64,000 nucleotides of DNA from Natrinema amylolyticus_A (GTDB lineage Archaea > Halobacteriota > Halobacteria > Halobacteriales > Natrialbaceae): positions 248,001-312,000 of the forward strand of contig NZ_JBHUDI010000004.1 of NCBI RefSeq assembly GCF_042678045.1, written 5' to 3'. This document shows positions 34,702-43,997 of the stretch, piece by piece (position 1 is the first letter of the stretch; every line of letters starts with the position of its first letter). The translations under genes were made by a program, and so were the position numbers. The notes below the pieces were generated by a model. That model saw only the letters and a list, made by a program, of their open reading frames with translations. It was not told the origin of the DNA and did no database searches.

Positions 34702-35112
34702 TCAGGGCCAGTCGTCGCGGACCTGTTCTGCCTCGTCGTCGTCCTCGTCGGCGTGGGTCGCCAGGATCCAGTCGGCCGCCTCGGCGGCATCCTCGACGGC
34801 GAGATACTCCCAGTCGACCGCATCGGCGAGTTCCTCGTCTTCCTCGCTGGCACCGATGTAGACGTAGCGGTCCGTGTCGAACTGGTCTTTGACGCCCTCG
34901 AGGCTCTCCTCTTTCCCGCGGGGGCCGGAGAAGAAGTCCTGTCGGACACGGTTCTTCCGCGTGAAGTTCGTCACGACGTAGGTCGGCTTCTCCGAGACGA
35001 CACCGATGTACTCGGTCCAGCCTCTGGCGTCTTCGAACACGCGTTCGGGCGAGGCGAGTGCTTTCAGCGCCTCGAGTTCGAACGCCAGCGTCATGTCGCT
35101 ATCGCCGTTCAT
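34702..35112 (-). CDS. Haloarchaeal conserved protein (DUF7124-like)
   Basis: A 136-residue acidic protein with a distinctive central block (GWTEYIGVVSEKPTYVVTNF, then RKNRVRQDFF) and a very acidic C-terminal helix. It matches what I recall as DUF7124, a haloarchaeal family without known function. Two start codons are possible: ATG 35112 and ATG 35094 (MTLAFELEALK). Either way the core is unchanged. A longer frame upstream is Arg-rich and rejected. Its upstream flank contains a family A repeat. Confidence 0.72.
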   Translation of the reverse strand: MNGDSDMTLAFELEALKALASPERVFEDARGWTEYIGVVSEKPTYVVTNFTRKNRVRQDFFSGPRGKEESLEGVKDQFDTDRYVYIGASEEDEELADAVDWEYLAVEDAAEAADWILATHADEDDDEAEQVRDDWP

Positions 35113-35175
35113 ATGCCATCGAACGCGCGCACGTGGGAAAACGACTTCGATACCGCACCCACGCTGCACACGACG

Positions 35176-35250
35176 TGATACGGACTCCTATCAGTGGGCC
35201 CACGACCGCCTTGCGGGCGCACCGATCGCTCGTGATAGCAATCCGTATCA
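35176..35250. repeat. Family A terminal-inverted-repeat element, copy 2 (best preserved)
   Basis: A 75-nt element whose ends TGATACGGACTCCTATCA (35176-35193) and TGATAGCAATCCGTATCA (35233-35250) are inverse complements at 16 of 18 positions. The last three bases form the stop codon (TGA on the minus strand) of the gene at 35248-35496. The interior is GC-rich (GGGCCC, GCGGGCGC). It sits between two minus-strand genes. Confidence 0.7.
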
Positions 35251-35496
35251 GACCCGTTCGACACGGAAGTAGTCCGTGAAGACGATTACCTCGCCAGGCT
35301 CGAGCCCAGTCCCCGCAGCCGGAACGGGTCGATCAGCGGAAATAGCCTCGTACACGGCCTCCAACGCGTCCGAATCGAGCTGGTCGACGTGACGAACGGT
35401 CGCATCCGGCGTGACCGATTCGACACGCTCGAGGCGGAGGTCACCGTGGTCGAGTTGTACTGATCGACGGCTGGGTTCGCTGGCTGCCATGTTCAT
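35248..35496 (-). CDS. 82-residue acidic protein of unknown function
   Basis: A small soluble protein with alternating strands and a helix: LDHGDLRLERVESVTP, then a helix (DSDALEAVYEAIS), then EPGEVIVFTDYFRVERV at the C-terminus. No Cys and no metal site. The stop codon is supplied by the terminal TGA of the family A element. Two start codons (35496 and 35490) are six nt apart. An A+T-rich stretch (35505-35530) provides TATA-like sequence at leaderless spacing. Function unknown. Confidence 0.7.
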   Translation of the reverse strand: MNMAASEPSRRSVQLDHGDLRLERVESVTPDATVRHVDQLDSDALEAVYEAISADRPVPAAGTGLEPGEVIVFTDYFRVERV

Positions 35497-35691
35497 TGTT
35501 ACCGAATGTATTTAGTTGACTTAATAGTTCCGGCTCGGTGACCACTGACCAGTGTCGATGGCAAGCGTGCAAGCTGGCCGGCTGGCGGCAACGCTTGCGG
35601 TTGCGCGGACGTGCTCGGAGCTATAGCGACGAAGCGAAGTGGCTCAGCGGTGGGAACAAAAAACGGATCGCGTCGACAGAACGATGCCGGA

Positions 35692-36930
35692 TTACTGTTC
35701 CTGTGGCGCTGCGAGCTCGTCCAGATCGACGGACTGCTCGAGCAGTACCTCGGCTTGGTCGGCGACAGTGCGCTGTTCGCGCATCAGCTGCTTGAGCTGG
35801 CTCTGGGGCGAGAGATCGCCGATGAGGACGCCGCCGACGACCTTCCCGTCCTTGAAGGCGATGCGTCGCCACTCGGTGTCGCTGTACTTGCGTTCTGCGT
35901 ACTCGTCGCCGAGCGTCGGGTGACCAAAGGAGAGGAACGGGAAGTCGAAGTGCGTAATGGAGTAGGAGGATACCCACTCGAATTCTTCGGCTTCCTCGTC
36001 GGCAGCCATGTTGACCGCGGCGACCCGGCCCTGCTCTTTGGCCGAGCCCCACGAGCCGTTCTGGGCCTGCTCGCCGAGCAACACGTCGTAGAAGCGGGTG
36101 ATGTCACCGGCCGCGTAGATGTCGTCGACGCTGGTCTGCATATACTCGTCGACGATAATGCCGTTGTCCTCCTCGAGACCGACCCCATCGAGGTACTCGG
36201 TGTTGAAGTTCAGGCCGATCGCGGCGCCGACGAAGTCACACTCGTAGCGGTCGCCGTTGGGATCGACGGCGGCGGTGACGTGCCCGTCGTCGTCGGTCTC
36301 GAAGTGATCGACTCCGCTGTCGAAGACGGGTTCGACACCGACCTCGCGCATGCCTTCGTGCATGATCTCGGCACCCTCTCCTGACAGCGCGTAGCGCCAC
36401 CAGCGGTCGCCACGCATGAGGTAGTCGGCCTCGATTCCCTGTGCCCCACAGACGGCCGCGAAGTCGATGCCGAGAAGCCCGGCACCGACGATGACACCCG
36501 TGTCGGCTTGTTCAGCGTGCTCGCGGATCGCACGTGCGTCCTGGAACGTCCAGAAGTGATGGATTCCGTCGGCGTCGCTGTTCTCGACAGGGAGCTGTGT
36601 CGGCGTCCCGCCGGTCGCGACGAGCAGCTTGTCGTAGGGAATCTCCTCGCCCTCGTGGGTGTTGATGACCTTCGCGTCGGCGTCGACGCTCGTTACGAAG
36701 GTGTTCAACGAGAGATCGATGTCACGTTCGTCGTACCACTCCTCGTCGTGAATCGAGATAGGTGCTTCGGGGAGTTTTCCTTTCGCGTGTTCTTTGATCA
36801 GAATGCGGTTATACAGTGGCTCCCCCTCATCGGTGATGACGGTAATCTTCGCGTCCGGGTCTTCCTCCCGGAGGGTCTCGGCGGCCGAACTACCCGAGAT
36901 CCCGTCACCGATGATGACGTACTGAGTCAT
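35692..36930 (-). CDS. FAD-dependent pyridine nucleotide-disulphide-type oxidoreductase
   Basis: A 412-residue flavoprotein of the NirB/rubredoxin-reductase/ferredoxin-reductase-like family. FAD-binding motif GDGISG (8-13, a variant of GxGxxG), ribose-binding acidic strand, NAD(P)-binding motif GAGLLG in the middle (about 153-158), and the C-terminal FAD motif YAAGDI. There is no redox-active CxxC, so it is not a disulphide reductase. It would pass electrons from NAD(P)H to an unknown acceptor such as a ferredoxin, rubredoxin or nitrite-reductase partner. It is a monocistronic gene; acceptor unknown. Confidence 0.85.
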   Translation of the reverse strand: MTQYVIIGDGISGSSAAETLREEDPDAKITVITDEGEPLYNRILIKEHAKGKLPEAPISIHDEEWYDERDIDLSLNTFVTSVDADAKVINTHEGEEIPYDKLLVATGGTPTQLPVENSDADGIHHFWTFQDARAIREHAEQADTGVIVGAGLLGIDFAAVCGAQGIEADYLMRGDRWWRYALSGEGAEIMHEGMREVGVEPVFDSGVDHFETDDDGHVTAAVDPNGDRYECDFVGAAIGLNFNTEYLDGVGLEEDNGIIVDEYMQTSVDDIYAAGDITRFYDVLLGEQAQNGSWGSAKEQGRVAAVNMAADEEAEEFEWVSSYSITHFDFPFLSFGHPTLGDEYAERKYSDTEWRRIAFKDGKVVGGVLIGDLSPQSQLKQLMREQRTVADQAEVLLEQSVDLDELAAPQEQ

Positions 36931-37205
36931 ATCCAGACCGTTCGTAACCCGGGTTAAAGTGGATTGCTATCTCGTCTATTTTGCCGCACTCGCATTGAAG
37001 ACACAACGATAGTAAACATAATCACGTAATAGTTGACAGTATGTATCTATCATCAACTTTCAGGCAGCATTCCTCGAGAAAGCACGGGTTCGTGTCGGCT
37101 ACTCTCTACTGGTATCAGTCGCACCGATCGTCTCCCGCCGCAGGACTGCACCCCCTAACAATGTTGTCCGAACTGTTCTTTAGGAGGTGTGCGTAAAGCG
37201 CGGAC

Positions 37206-37790
37206 ATGAAGCTCCGCCAGAACGCGAAACACTTCGCTTACCAGAAAGCCCTCGAGACGCCGGGTGTCCGCTCGGTCGCCAACGCGGGGCTGGTCAAACT
37301 CCACACCAAGATCTTCACCGGGAAAGCCGATCCCGCCCACGCCGAGGACCGCCGGGACCACCTCGATGGCTTCTTCGATGCGACGATGGACACTTACCTG
37401 CGCGCGCTGCAGGACGGCTACTCCGAAGCCGAGGCCCGCGAGATCACTCATATCCAGGCCAACTTCGATTTCTATAATCACGGCTGGACCGAGATGATGG
37501 AGTTCCCTGCCGACGAACTCGAGGCCCACTACGACCGCTACCGCGAGTTCTTCGAGCGATGGGATATCACGATCGCCGACCCGCTCGGCCAGTTCGCCCC
37601 ACCCGAGGGCGTACCCGAGGCACCCTCAACGCCAGAGCGACTCGAGGACCCCGAGCATCCCCACGCGGAGGGTGGATTCGCCGACGACGTCTACGTCGAG
37701 ACCGAAGACGGCGACCTCGTCGTCGGCGGTCAGGACGAACCCGAGGACGTCGATGTCTCGGGGGTCGTCGAGAAGCACGAAGACAGCTGA
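37206..37790 (+). CDS. Haloarchaeal conserved protein (DUF6149-like)
   Basis: The 194-residue protein starts MKLRQNAKHFAYQKALETP and has a helical core (about 1-130) with conserved-looking FDATMDTYLRALQDGYSEAEA and FYNHGWTEMMEF, then an acidic, Pro-rich tail. I recall it as DUF6149, a haloarchaeal family without known activity. A GGAGGTG lies 16 nt upstream, rather too far to be an ideal ribosome site. No membrane segment. It runs codirectionally with the MFS gene 92 nt downstream. Confidence 0.75.
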   Translation: MKLRQNAKHFAYQKALETPGVRSVANAGLVKLHTKIFTGKADPAHAEDRRDHLDGFFDATMDTYLRALQDGYSEAEAREITHIQANFDFYNHGWTEMMEFPADELEAHYDRYREFFERWDITIADPLGQFAPPEGVPEAPSTPERLEDPEHPHAEGGFADDVYVETEDGDLVVGGQDEPEDVDVSGVVEKHEDS

Positions 37791-37882
37791 ATCCAACTCG
37801 ATAGTTTCTGTCGCCCATCGTCCGGGCCACGCCGGTTCCCAAGCCGCTAAGTGCGCAGAGACGCGATGTCGAGCAACGATTC

Positions 37883-39160
37883 ATGGCCCTGAACGCGAAC
37901 GATCGTTCGATCGCGGGCTTTACCATGGCGGGCCACGCGCTGGTCCACTGGTTCGAGACCTCGATTCCGATCTTCCTGGTCGTCTGGCTGGCCGAGTTCG
38001 ACGTCGGCGTCGCGCTGTTCGGGATCGTCGTCGCGCTCGGCTACGCGCCGTTCGGACTGGGGGCACTCCCCGGCGGCATTCTCGCCGACCGCTACGGCAC
38101 CAAGCGGCTCGTCTTGCTGTGTATCGCCGGGATGTCACTGTCGTTTCTCGTCCTCGCCGTCGCGAGTTCTATCTACGCCATCGCGGTCGGACTGATCCTG
38201 TGGGGGGTCGCCGCCAGCGTCTATCACCCTGCCGGCCTCGCGCTCATCAGTACCGGCGTCGAGGATCGCGGCACTGTTTTTGCCTGGCACGGGATCGCCG
38301 GCAACGCCGGCATCGCGCTCGGTCCGTTCGTCGCCGCCACGCTGTTGATCTTCCTCGAGTGGTCCGTCGTTGCCGCTGTCCTCACCGTGCCGGGTCTGCT
38401 CGCAGTCCTTTACGGCCTCAGTGCGGAGTTCGATCCGACTGCGGCCGTCTCGAACGATGCCGACGCAGGCCCCGACGAGGCACTGTCGCTGTCGGAGGTC
38501 GCCGGGAACACGCGAGCGCTGTTCGCGAGTGCCTTCGCCGTCGTCTTCGTCCTCGTCACCTTCGAGGGGCTCTACTATCGAGGGACACTGACCTACCTCC
38601 CCGAGATCCTCCACGGCCTGTCGGCGATGGACGGGCTCGCGCTGCCGGCAGGTCTCGAGGGAATCGAACCCGCCGACTACATCTACGTCGGCCTGCTGGT
38701 CGTCGGCATGGCGGGCCAGTACGCCGGTGGCAAACTGACCGGCCGGGTGACGCCGGCGCGCGGACTCGCAGGCATTTTCGTCGTCCTCGCAGTCCTCGGA
38801 CTCGCGTTCGTGCCGGTGACCGCGACGGGCGTCGGGCTCGTCCCGATCGTCGTCCTCTGTGCCGTGCTGGGCTTTTTCCTGTTTGCGATCCAGCCGTTCT
38901 ATCAGAACGCCGTCGCACTCTATACGCCGCCGGACGCCCGCGGGCTCTCGTATGGCTACACCTATCTCGCCGAGTTCGGCTTCGGCTCGGTGAGTATCGC
39001 ACTCGGTGGCTTCGTCCTCGGCCGGTTCTCGCAGACGGTGTTTTTCGCGATGATCGCTGCGTTCGCGGGGATCGGTGGCCTGCTTGCGGGCGCGTTGCTG
39101 GTCGGTGGTGATCGGTTCGTGGCTGCAGACGGGGCGCTCGAGGCGAACGCGGACGACTGA
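37883..39160 (+). CDS. Major facilitator superfamily transporter
   Basis: A 425-residue polytopic protein with twelve predicted TMs in two six-helix halves and the MFS motif-A region in the loop between TM2 and TM3 (GILADRYGTKRLV). A central acidic loop divides the halves (about 185-205). It would be a secondary carrier driven by the proton or sodium gradient; the substrate is unknown. The start at ATG 37883 leads straight into TM1. Its 3' end converges with the solute-binding lipoprotein gene. Confidence 0.9.
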   Translation: MALNANDRSIAGFTMAGHALVHWFETSIPIFLVVWLAEFDVGVALFGIVVALGYAPFGLGALPGGILADRYGTKRLVLLCIAGMSLSFLVLAVASSIYAIAVGLILWGVAASVYHPAGLALISTGVEDRGTVFAWHGIAGNAGIALGPFVAATLLIFLEWSVVAAVLTVPGLLAVLYGLSAEFDPTAAVSNDADAGPDEALSLSEVAGNTRALFASAFAVVFVLVTFEGLYYRGTLTYLPEILHGLSAMDGLALPAGLEGIEPADYIYVGLLVVGMAGQYAGGKLTGRVTPARGLAGIFVVLAVLGLAFVPVTATGVGLVPIVVLCAVLGFFLFAIQPFYQNAVALYTPPDARGLSYGYTYLAEFGFGSVSIALGGFVLGRFSQTVFFAMIAAFAGIGGLLAGALLVGGDRFVAADGALEANADD

Positions 39161-39207
39161 GAGCGTCTGTCGTTACATCGACGCGACCGGAAAAAGTGAG
39201 TGGGCGC

Positions 39208-40530
39208 TCAGATCCAGTCCGGCTCGACGTAGTCGCTTTCGGCCTGCTCGTCGGGCCAGATGACGTTCTGGACGCCGTCGCCGTTCTCGTCTTCGACCCA
39301 CTGGAAGTACACCGGGTTGACGTTGTCCTCGCCGTAGACCACGTCGTGGGCGAACTCGTGATCCGCCCCGTAGAACTCGATCGTGCCGGTGGTGCCGGTC
39401 ACCGAAATGTCCTCGAGCGTGCTGACGAGTTCGTCGGAATCGAGCGTGCCGGCCGCTTCTGCCGCCTGTGCGAACACGTGAACCGCGTCGTAGCTGCTGT
39501 AACCGGTGTAGACGGGGCTGTTCCCGTCGTAGCGATCCTGGTACTCTTGGATGAACGGCTGGGTCTTCTCGGTGTGATCGCTGGTTGGCGTCACGTTGGT
39601 GTAGCCGACGGCGTACTCGCAGTCGCCGCCGACCTGGTCGTAGTACAACGGCGATTGCATCGGCATGTGGACGCCGCCGAAGGCAAACGGCTGCTGGGTG
39701 CGGTTCCAGTCGACCAGCGACGTGGCACCGGTGTGAGCGACCGCCTCGAGGACCGCGTCGGCATCCGTCGTCGCGATTTCGTCGTAAATATCGGTGAAGT
39801 CGTCCGTCGCGGGTGGATACTGTTCCCAGAACGTCACGTCGCCCGAGAGCTCGTCCTCGTAGACGTCCCACAGCGATTCGGTCCAGATGTAGTCCTCGAC
39901 GAGGACGGCAAAGGACTCCCAGCCCAGCTCGCCGCCCATCGCGTCGAGGAAGTCGAGCTGGTGGGCCGCGAGGTCGTGGCCGTTGAGCGGGCCGACCCGG
40001 AAGTGATACTTGTATTCGTCGTACTGTTCGCCGATCAACTCGCTGGGCGTCATCGTCACCGCGCCGGCGGTCAGGTGGATCGTCTCCTGTTCGGCGACGT
40101 CATCGAGGATTCCCTCGAGAACCTCACTCGTGGCGACGCCGACGGTGACGTCGGCACCCTCCTCGAGGACGAGCCGCTGGTACTCGCGGCTGCCCTCGCG
40201 TGCGCTCCGGTTCGAGTCGCCGACGGCCAGTTCGACCTCGCGACCGAGGATACCGCCGTCGTCGTTGAGTTCGTCGACGGCGATCTGTGCCCCCCGGACG
40301 TTCGATTGGCCGGTCGTGTCGCTGTCCGGTCCCGGTGCGAGCACGCCCACCGTAATCGGCTCGGTGTCGTCGTCCCCAATGATCGCGCCGTAGGTATCGA
40401 GACAACCCGCAAGCGAGAGGCCGACAGCCCCACCCGCCGTCGTCTTGAGCACCTGCCGGCGCTCGAGCCCGCGTCGTCGCCCGGCACCGCCGTCCCCCGT
40501 GGTTTCGTGTTCGCGACTAGAGTCGTCCAT
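39208..40530 (-). CDS. Branched-chain amino acid-type solute-binding lipoprotein
   Basis: A 440-residue periplasmic-type binding protein of the LivJ/Peripla_BP_6 family, anchored outside the membrane. The Tat lipoprotein signal has RR at 24-25 and the lipobox Cys43 (LAGC). Two alpha/beta lobes follow; VGVLAPGPDSDTTGQSNVRG is the family-typical first strand and ligand loop. The ligand could be an amino acid, urea or amide and is undecided. There is no permease or ATPase gene nearby; instead it is divergent from the chemotaxis transducer at 40860, like the BasB/BasT and CosB/CosT arrangement in Halobacterium, so it may signal ligand occupancy to taxis. The coding strand has GGAGGTCG upstream of the start. 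Confidence 0.88.
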   Translation of the reverse strand: MDDSSREHETTGDGGAGRRRGLERRQVLKTTAGGAVGLSLAGCLDTYGAIIGDDDTEPITVGVLAPGPDSDTTGQSNVRGAQIAVDELNDDGGILGREVELAVGDSNRSAREGSREYQRLVLEEGADVTVGVATSEVLEGILDDVAEQETIHLTAGAVTMTPSELIGEQYDEYKYHFRVGPLNGHDLAAHQLDFLDAMGGELGWESFAVLVEDYIWTESLWDVYEDELSGDVTFWEQYPPATDDFTDIYDEIATTDADAVLEAVAHTGATSLVDWNRTQQPFAFGGVHMPMQSPLYYDQVGGDCEYAVGYTNVTPTSDHTEKTQPFIQEYQDRYDGNSPVYTGYSSYDAVHVFAQAAEAAGTLDSDELVSTLEDISVTGTTGTIEFYGADHEFAHDVVYGEDNVNPVYFQWVEDENGDGVQNVIWPDEQAESDYVEPDWI

Positions 40531-40859
40531 ATTGAACGGTCATTTCGACCTCCATTTCTTAATGCTTGCGGAGAATATCATACAAATATAACATAGTGCA
40601 TTGACATATAACGAGGGAGAGATGAGACGGACGTGAGCGATCGGCCCGAGGATGAGGCGACCTGTAGATGCCAGCTATTTTGAACGTTTGGCCGAGAACG
40701 GCGCCCGATAGTACCAGATACGTTATCACAGCATAGTTTTCTGGAAATTGAAGTACTGAACTGAGCTACGTATCGTCGTTCGTCTCCCGCGTCCGATTAT
40801 CACCTCCGATAACAGCGGATTATAATTTATGTACCGACGAAAGAACGCGTCTCTTATCT
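40531..40859. promoter_or_regulatory. Divergent promoter region of binding protein and transducer
   Basis: The 329 nt between the two divergent genes hold a TATA-like CATTAAGAAA about 28 nt upstream of ATG 40530, a second A+T-rich stretch near 40580-40595, and the transducer box at 40819-40829. A minus-strand ATG following GGAGGTCGAA opens an eight-codon frame that overlaps the binding-protein start out of phase, possibly an upstream ORF. No gene, repeat or RNA structure was recognised. Confidence 0.45.
40819..40829 (+). promoter_or_regulatory. TATA box of the transducer gene
   Basis: TTATAATTTAT about 35 nt upstream of ATG 40860 predicts transcription start some 9 nt before the start codon. 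Confidence 0.55.
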
Positions 40860-43800
40860 ATGGATTTCGCTCGACGGCTGGTGCCGGCGGCCATCCGACG
40901 CAGGTACGCGGTCAAGTTCGGGATCGCGTTACTGCTGCTCGGATTGTCCGTCGGATTGATCGGCTACGTCGCCACTGCAGGGATCACCACTCAGATGGAA
41001 GACCGGGTCGAAACCGACCACGCGTCCGCTGCTGGGCAGGAAGCACAGAGCCTGCAGATGTGGAACACGCAGAACGAACACACGGTCGAGACGATCGCCA
41101 GATCGGACGTCGTCGCCAGTGACGATCCGGCGGCGATCGAACAGCAGTTCCTCGACTGGGAGGAACATCTCGACACCGACACGTTCGACATCTCGTACGT
41201 CGATCTGAACTCCGGAACGGTCACGGCAAGCACCAACGAGGCGTTCCGCGGTGGGTCGACGACTGACCTCGAGAACGTCCCCGAGAGCGCCTACGCCGAC
41301 GCCACCCAGACCGTTCCCTGGGTGTCGGATGCTTACCTCGCCGAGAACGAACTCGGCCAAGAGCGGGCCGTCCTCACCTACGTCCAGCGCTCGGCTGCAA
41401 ACGAGGACCGGGCGATCGTCTACACTGTCGACCTCGAGGCGTACGCGAACAACCTCGAGAGCGACGACGGGACGACGACGATGATCCTCGACGGCGACGA
41501 CGAGGTGATGCTCGACGACGTGGGCTACGGCGAGAACCACGAAACGCTCGGACAGACATACAGCGGCGACAGCGCGCTCCTGACCACCGCACGAACTGAC
41601 GGAGCGACGACCCAGCGGATCGACAGTTCGTCGCTGACGTTCGAAACCGACGCCTACGATTTCGCGGACGACGAGTACGTCACCAGTTCGGCCCGCGTGT
41701 TCGGGACTGACTGGGTCGTCGTAACGCACGAACCCGCAGATCAGGCGTTCGGGTTCGTCACCACGATCAACGACTACGGGATCTACGCGACGATCCTCGG
41801 CGTCCTCATGATCGGCATGGTCGGTGCCGTCCTCGGCCGGAACACGGCCGTCTCGATCGACCGACTCACCAACAAGGCCGGCCAGATGGAAGAGGGCAAC
41901 CTCGACGTCGATCTCGAAACCAAACGGATCGACAACATCGGCCGCCTCTACGACGGCTTCGACTCGATGCGCGACGCGCTGCGCGAACAGATCATGGAAG
42001 CCGAAACCGCACGCGAGGAGGCCGAACGCGAGCGCAAACGCGTCGAGGAGATCAACGGCCACCTCGAGGACAAAGCCGCCGAGTACTGTGCGGTCATGGG
42101 CAAGGCCGCCGACGGCGACCTCACCGCCCGCGCGACGGTCGCAAGCGACAACGAGCAGATGCAACAGATCGGGGAGGACTTCAACGAAATGCTCGACGAA
42201 ATCGAGCAGACCATCGCCGAGCTCAACCGGTTCGCGACCGACGTCGCAACCGCCTCCGAGCAGGTGACCGCCTCGAGCGAGGAGGTCCGCTCTGCATCCC
42301 AGCAGGTGACCGGTTCGGTCCAGGAGATTTCGGACGGTGCGGACCGCCAGAACGAGTCGCTGCAGTCGGTCAACCAGGAAATGAGCGGCCTCTCGACGAC
42401 GACCGAGGAGATCGCCGCCTCGTCGAACGAGGTGGCCGACATCGCCGAACGGACGGTCAACACCGGGCAGGAAGGGAAAGAAGCCGCCCAGACGGCGATC
42501 ACTGCCATGGACGAGATCGAAGCCGAGGCCGGCGACGCCGTCGAGGAGATGCGCCGCCTCGAGGAAGAGGTCCAGCAGATCGACGAGCTGATCAACACGA
42601 TTTCGGAGATCGCCCGCCAGACGAATATGCTGGCGCTGAACGCAAACATCGAGGCCTCTCGCTCCGCGAGCGGTAGCGACGACGAAGGGTTCTCCGTCGT
42701 CGCCAAGGAGGTCAAGGCCCTCTCCGAGGACGTCGCGCAAGCGGCCGACGAGGCAGAGGACCGCCTCGAAGCGATCCGAGAACGCACAGAGGAGTCCGCC
42801 GCCGAGGTCGAGGGCACGAGCGCGGACATCGAAGACGCGACCGAACAGGTCCAGGAAGCTGTCGAAGCGCTCGAGGAGATCGCCGATCTCGCCCAGGAGA
42901 CCAACATCGGTGTCCAAGAGATCTCCGCAGCCACCGAGGAGCAGGCAGCCTCGACTCAGGAGGTCGTCGCGATGGTCGACAACGCGGCGACGATCTCCGA
43001 GGAGACCACCGCGGAAGCCGAGAACGTCGCCGCCGCGGCTGAACAGCAGACCACTGCACTCACTGAAGTCACGGAGTCCGCCTCGAGTCTCTCCGAGCAG
43101 GCCGCACAGCTCTCCGAGGCGCTCGACCGGTTCGACACCGATGTCGACAGCGACGAGGTCGACCTCGAGTCGACGTTCGACGTCGACGCGGAACTATCGG
43201 CGACCGACACGTCGTTCGACATCGACGAGGCTGGGCCGGACGACCAGACCGGCGGCATCACGCTCGATACAGATCTCGAATCCACCGACCGCGAGTCGGA
43301 CGGGCTCGCGTTCGACGACGCGGACGACCCACTCGAGACGACTGCAGAGCCGACCGACGACACGACTGAGCCCGATCAGTCGGCCGTGGAGGCACTCGAG
43401 AACGGCCCAGTCGACGAGGGACTCGAGACCGCCACATCCGAGGACGAACACGATACGGCATCCGCAGGCAGCGACGCCGACGAGATCGGTGCCGAAGAGA
43501 TCCTCGGAATCGAATCGCGTGAGGACGCCGATACCGACGACAGTGACGTCGAGTCAACGGGCGCGGCAGATGCCGTCGGTGACGACGCATCGGATCCGCT
43601 CGCGGACGACGCTGATCCGCTGGCTGAAATCGACGATACCAGCGATGAGACGGACGCCGAGTTCGAATCGGCGGCATCGAGTATCGAGACCGCTACTGGC
43701 GAGGACACTGCACAGCCGCTTGGGCCAGTCGACGAGTCGGATGCTGACGAGACGGCTGCACAGCCGCTTGGGCCAGTCGACGACGACCTTGACGAGTCGG

Positions 43801-43997
43801 ATACTGACGAGACGACCGCACAGCCGCTTGGGCCAGCGGATGATGAGCGCGGCAATGAGGACGCTGACGACGACGGCCTCGACACTGATGAAGCGACGGC
43901 CGGCAACGACGAGGACGGGACGACTGAGAGCGACGACGAGGACGATACGACCGAGAGCGACGACGTGTTCACGTTCGGGACGACCGACGACGAGTAA
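40860..43997 (+). CDS. Haloarchaeal transducer (methyl-accepting chemotaxis protein)
   Basis: A 1045-residue signal transducer. TM1 (about 19-42) and TM2 (about 300-322) flank a roughly 255-residue outside sensor domain resembling a dCache/PAS-like fold. A HAMP region (about 323-395) follows, then the coiled-coil MCP domain with the hairpin tip near EIARQTNMLALNANIEAS (about 581-600) contacting CheA/CheW. Beyond about 754 is an unusual acidic tail of some 290 residues, including three AQPLGP-containing repeats (starting at residues 951, 967 and 987), and the C-terminus ends in VFTFGTTDDE. The divergent binding lipoprotein is a plausible ligand partner. The Glu/Gln-rich coiled coils suggest methylation sites. 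Confidence 0.92.
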   Translation: MDFARRLVPAAIRRRYAVKFGIALLLLGLSVGLIGYVATAGITTQMEDRVETDHASAAGQEAQSLQMWNTQNEHTVETIARSDVVASDDPAAIEQQFLDWEEHLDTDTFDISYVDLNSGTVTASTNEAFRGGSTTDLENVPESAYADATQTVPWVSDAYLAENELGQERAVLTYVQRSAANEDRAIVYTVDLEAYANNLESDDGTTTMILDGDDEVMLDDVGYGENHETLGQTYSGDSALLTTARTDGATTQRIDSSSLTFETDAYDFADDEYVTSSARVFGTDWVVVTHEPADQAFGFVTTINDYGIYATILGVLMIGMVGAVLGRNTAVSIDRLTNKAGQMEEGNLDVDLETKRIDNIGRLYDGFDSMRDALREQIMEAETAREEAERERKRVEEINGHLEDKAAEYCAVMGKAADGDLTARATVASDNEQMQQIGEDFNEMLDEIEQTIAELNRFATDVATASEQVTASSEEVRSASQQVTGSVQEISDGADRQNESLQSVNQEMSGLSTTTEEIAASSNEVADIAERTVNTGQEGKEAAQTAITAMDEIEAEAGDAVEEMRRLEEEVQQIDELINTISEIARQTNMLALNANIEASRSASGSDDEGFSVVAKEVKALSEDVAQAADEAEDRLEAIRERTEESAAEVEGTSADIEDATEQVQEAVEALEEIADLAQETNIGVQEISAATEEQAASTQEVVAMVDNAATISEETTAEAENVAAAAEQQTTALTEVTESASSLSEQAAQLSEALDRFDTDVDSDEVDLESTFDVDAELSATDTSFDIDEAGPDDQTGGITLDTDLESTDRESDGLAFDDADDPLETTAEPTDDTTEPDQSAVEALENGPVDEGLETATSEDEHDTASAGSDADEIGAEEILGIESREDADTDDSDVESTGAADAVGDDASDPLADDADPLAEIDDTSDETDAEFESAASSIETATGEDTAQPLGPVDESDADETAAQPLGPVDDDLDESDTDETTAQPLGPADDERGNEDADDDGLDTDEATAGNDEDGTTESDDEDDTTESDDVFTFGTTDDE
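43710..43840 (+). repeat. In-frame tandem repeat in the transducer tail
   Basis: Three copies of GCACAGCCGCTTGGGCCAG begin at 43710, 43758 and 43818, each followed by an Asp/Glu-rich linker with GACGAGTCGGAT-like segments. The spacings of 48 and 60 nt are multiples of three, so the peptide unit AQPLGP plus an acidic linker is repeated in frame. The unequal spacing suggests past slippage. Confidence 0.8.

Noticed and set aside
40929..42917. 662-codon open frame antisense to the transducer
   Set aside because: A shadow frame produced by codon bias; the sense frame has convincing HAMP and MCP domains.
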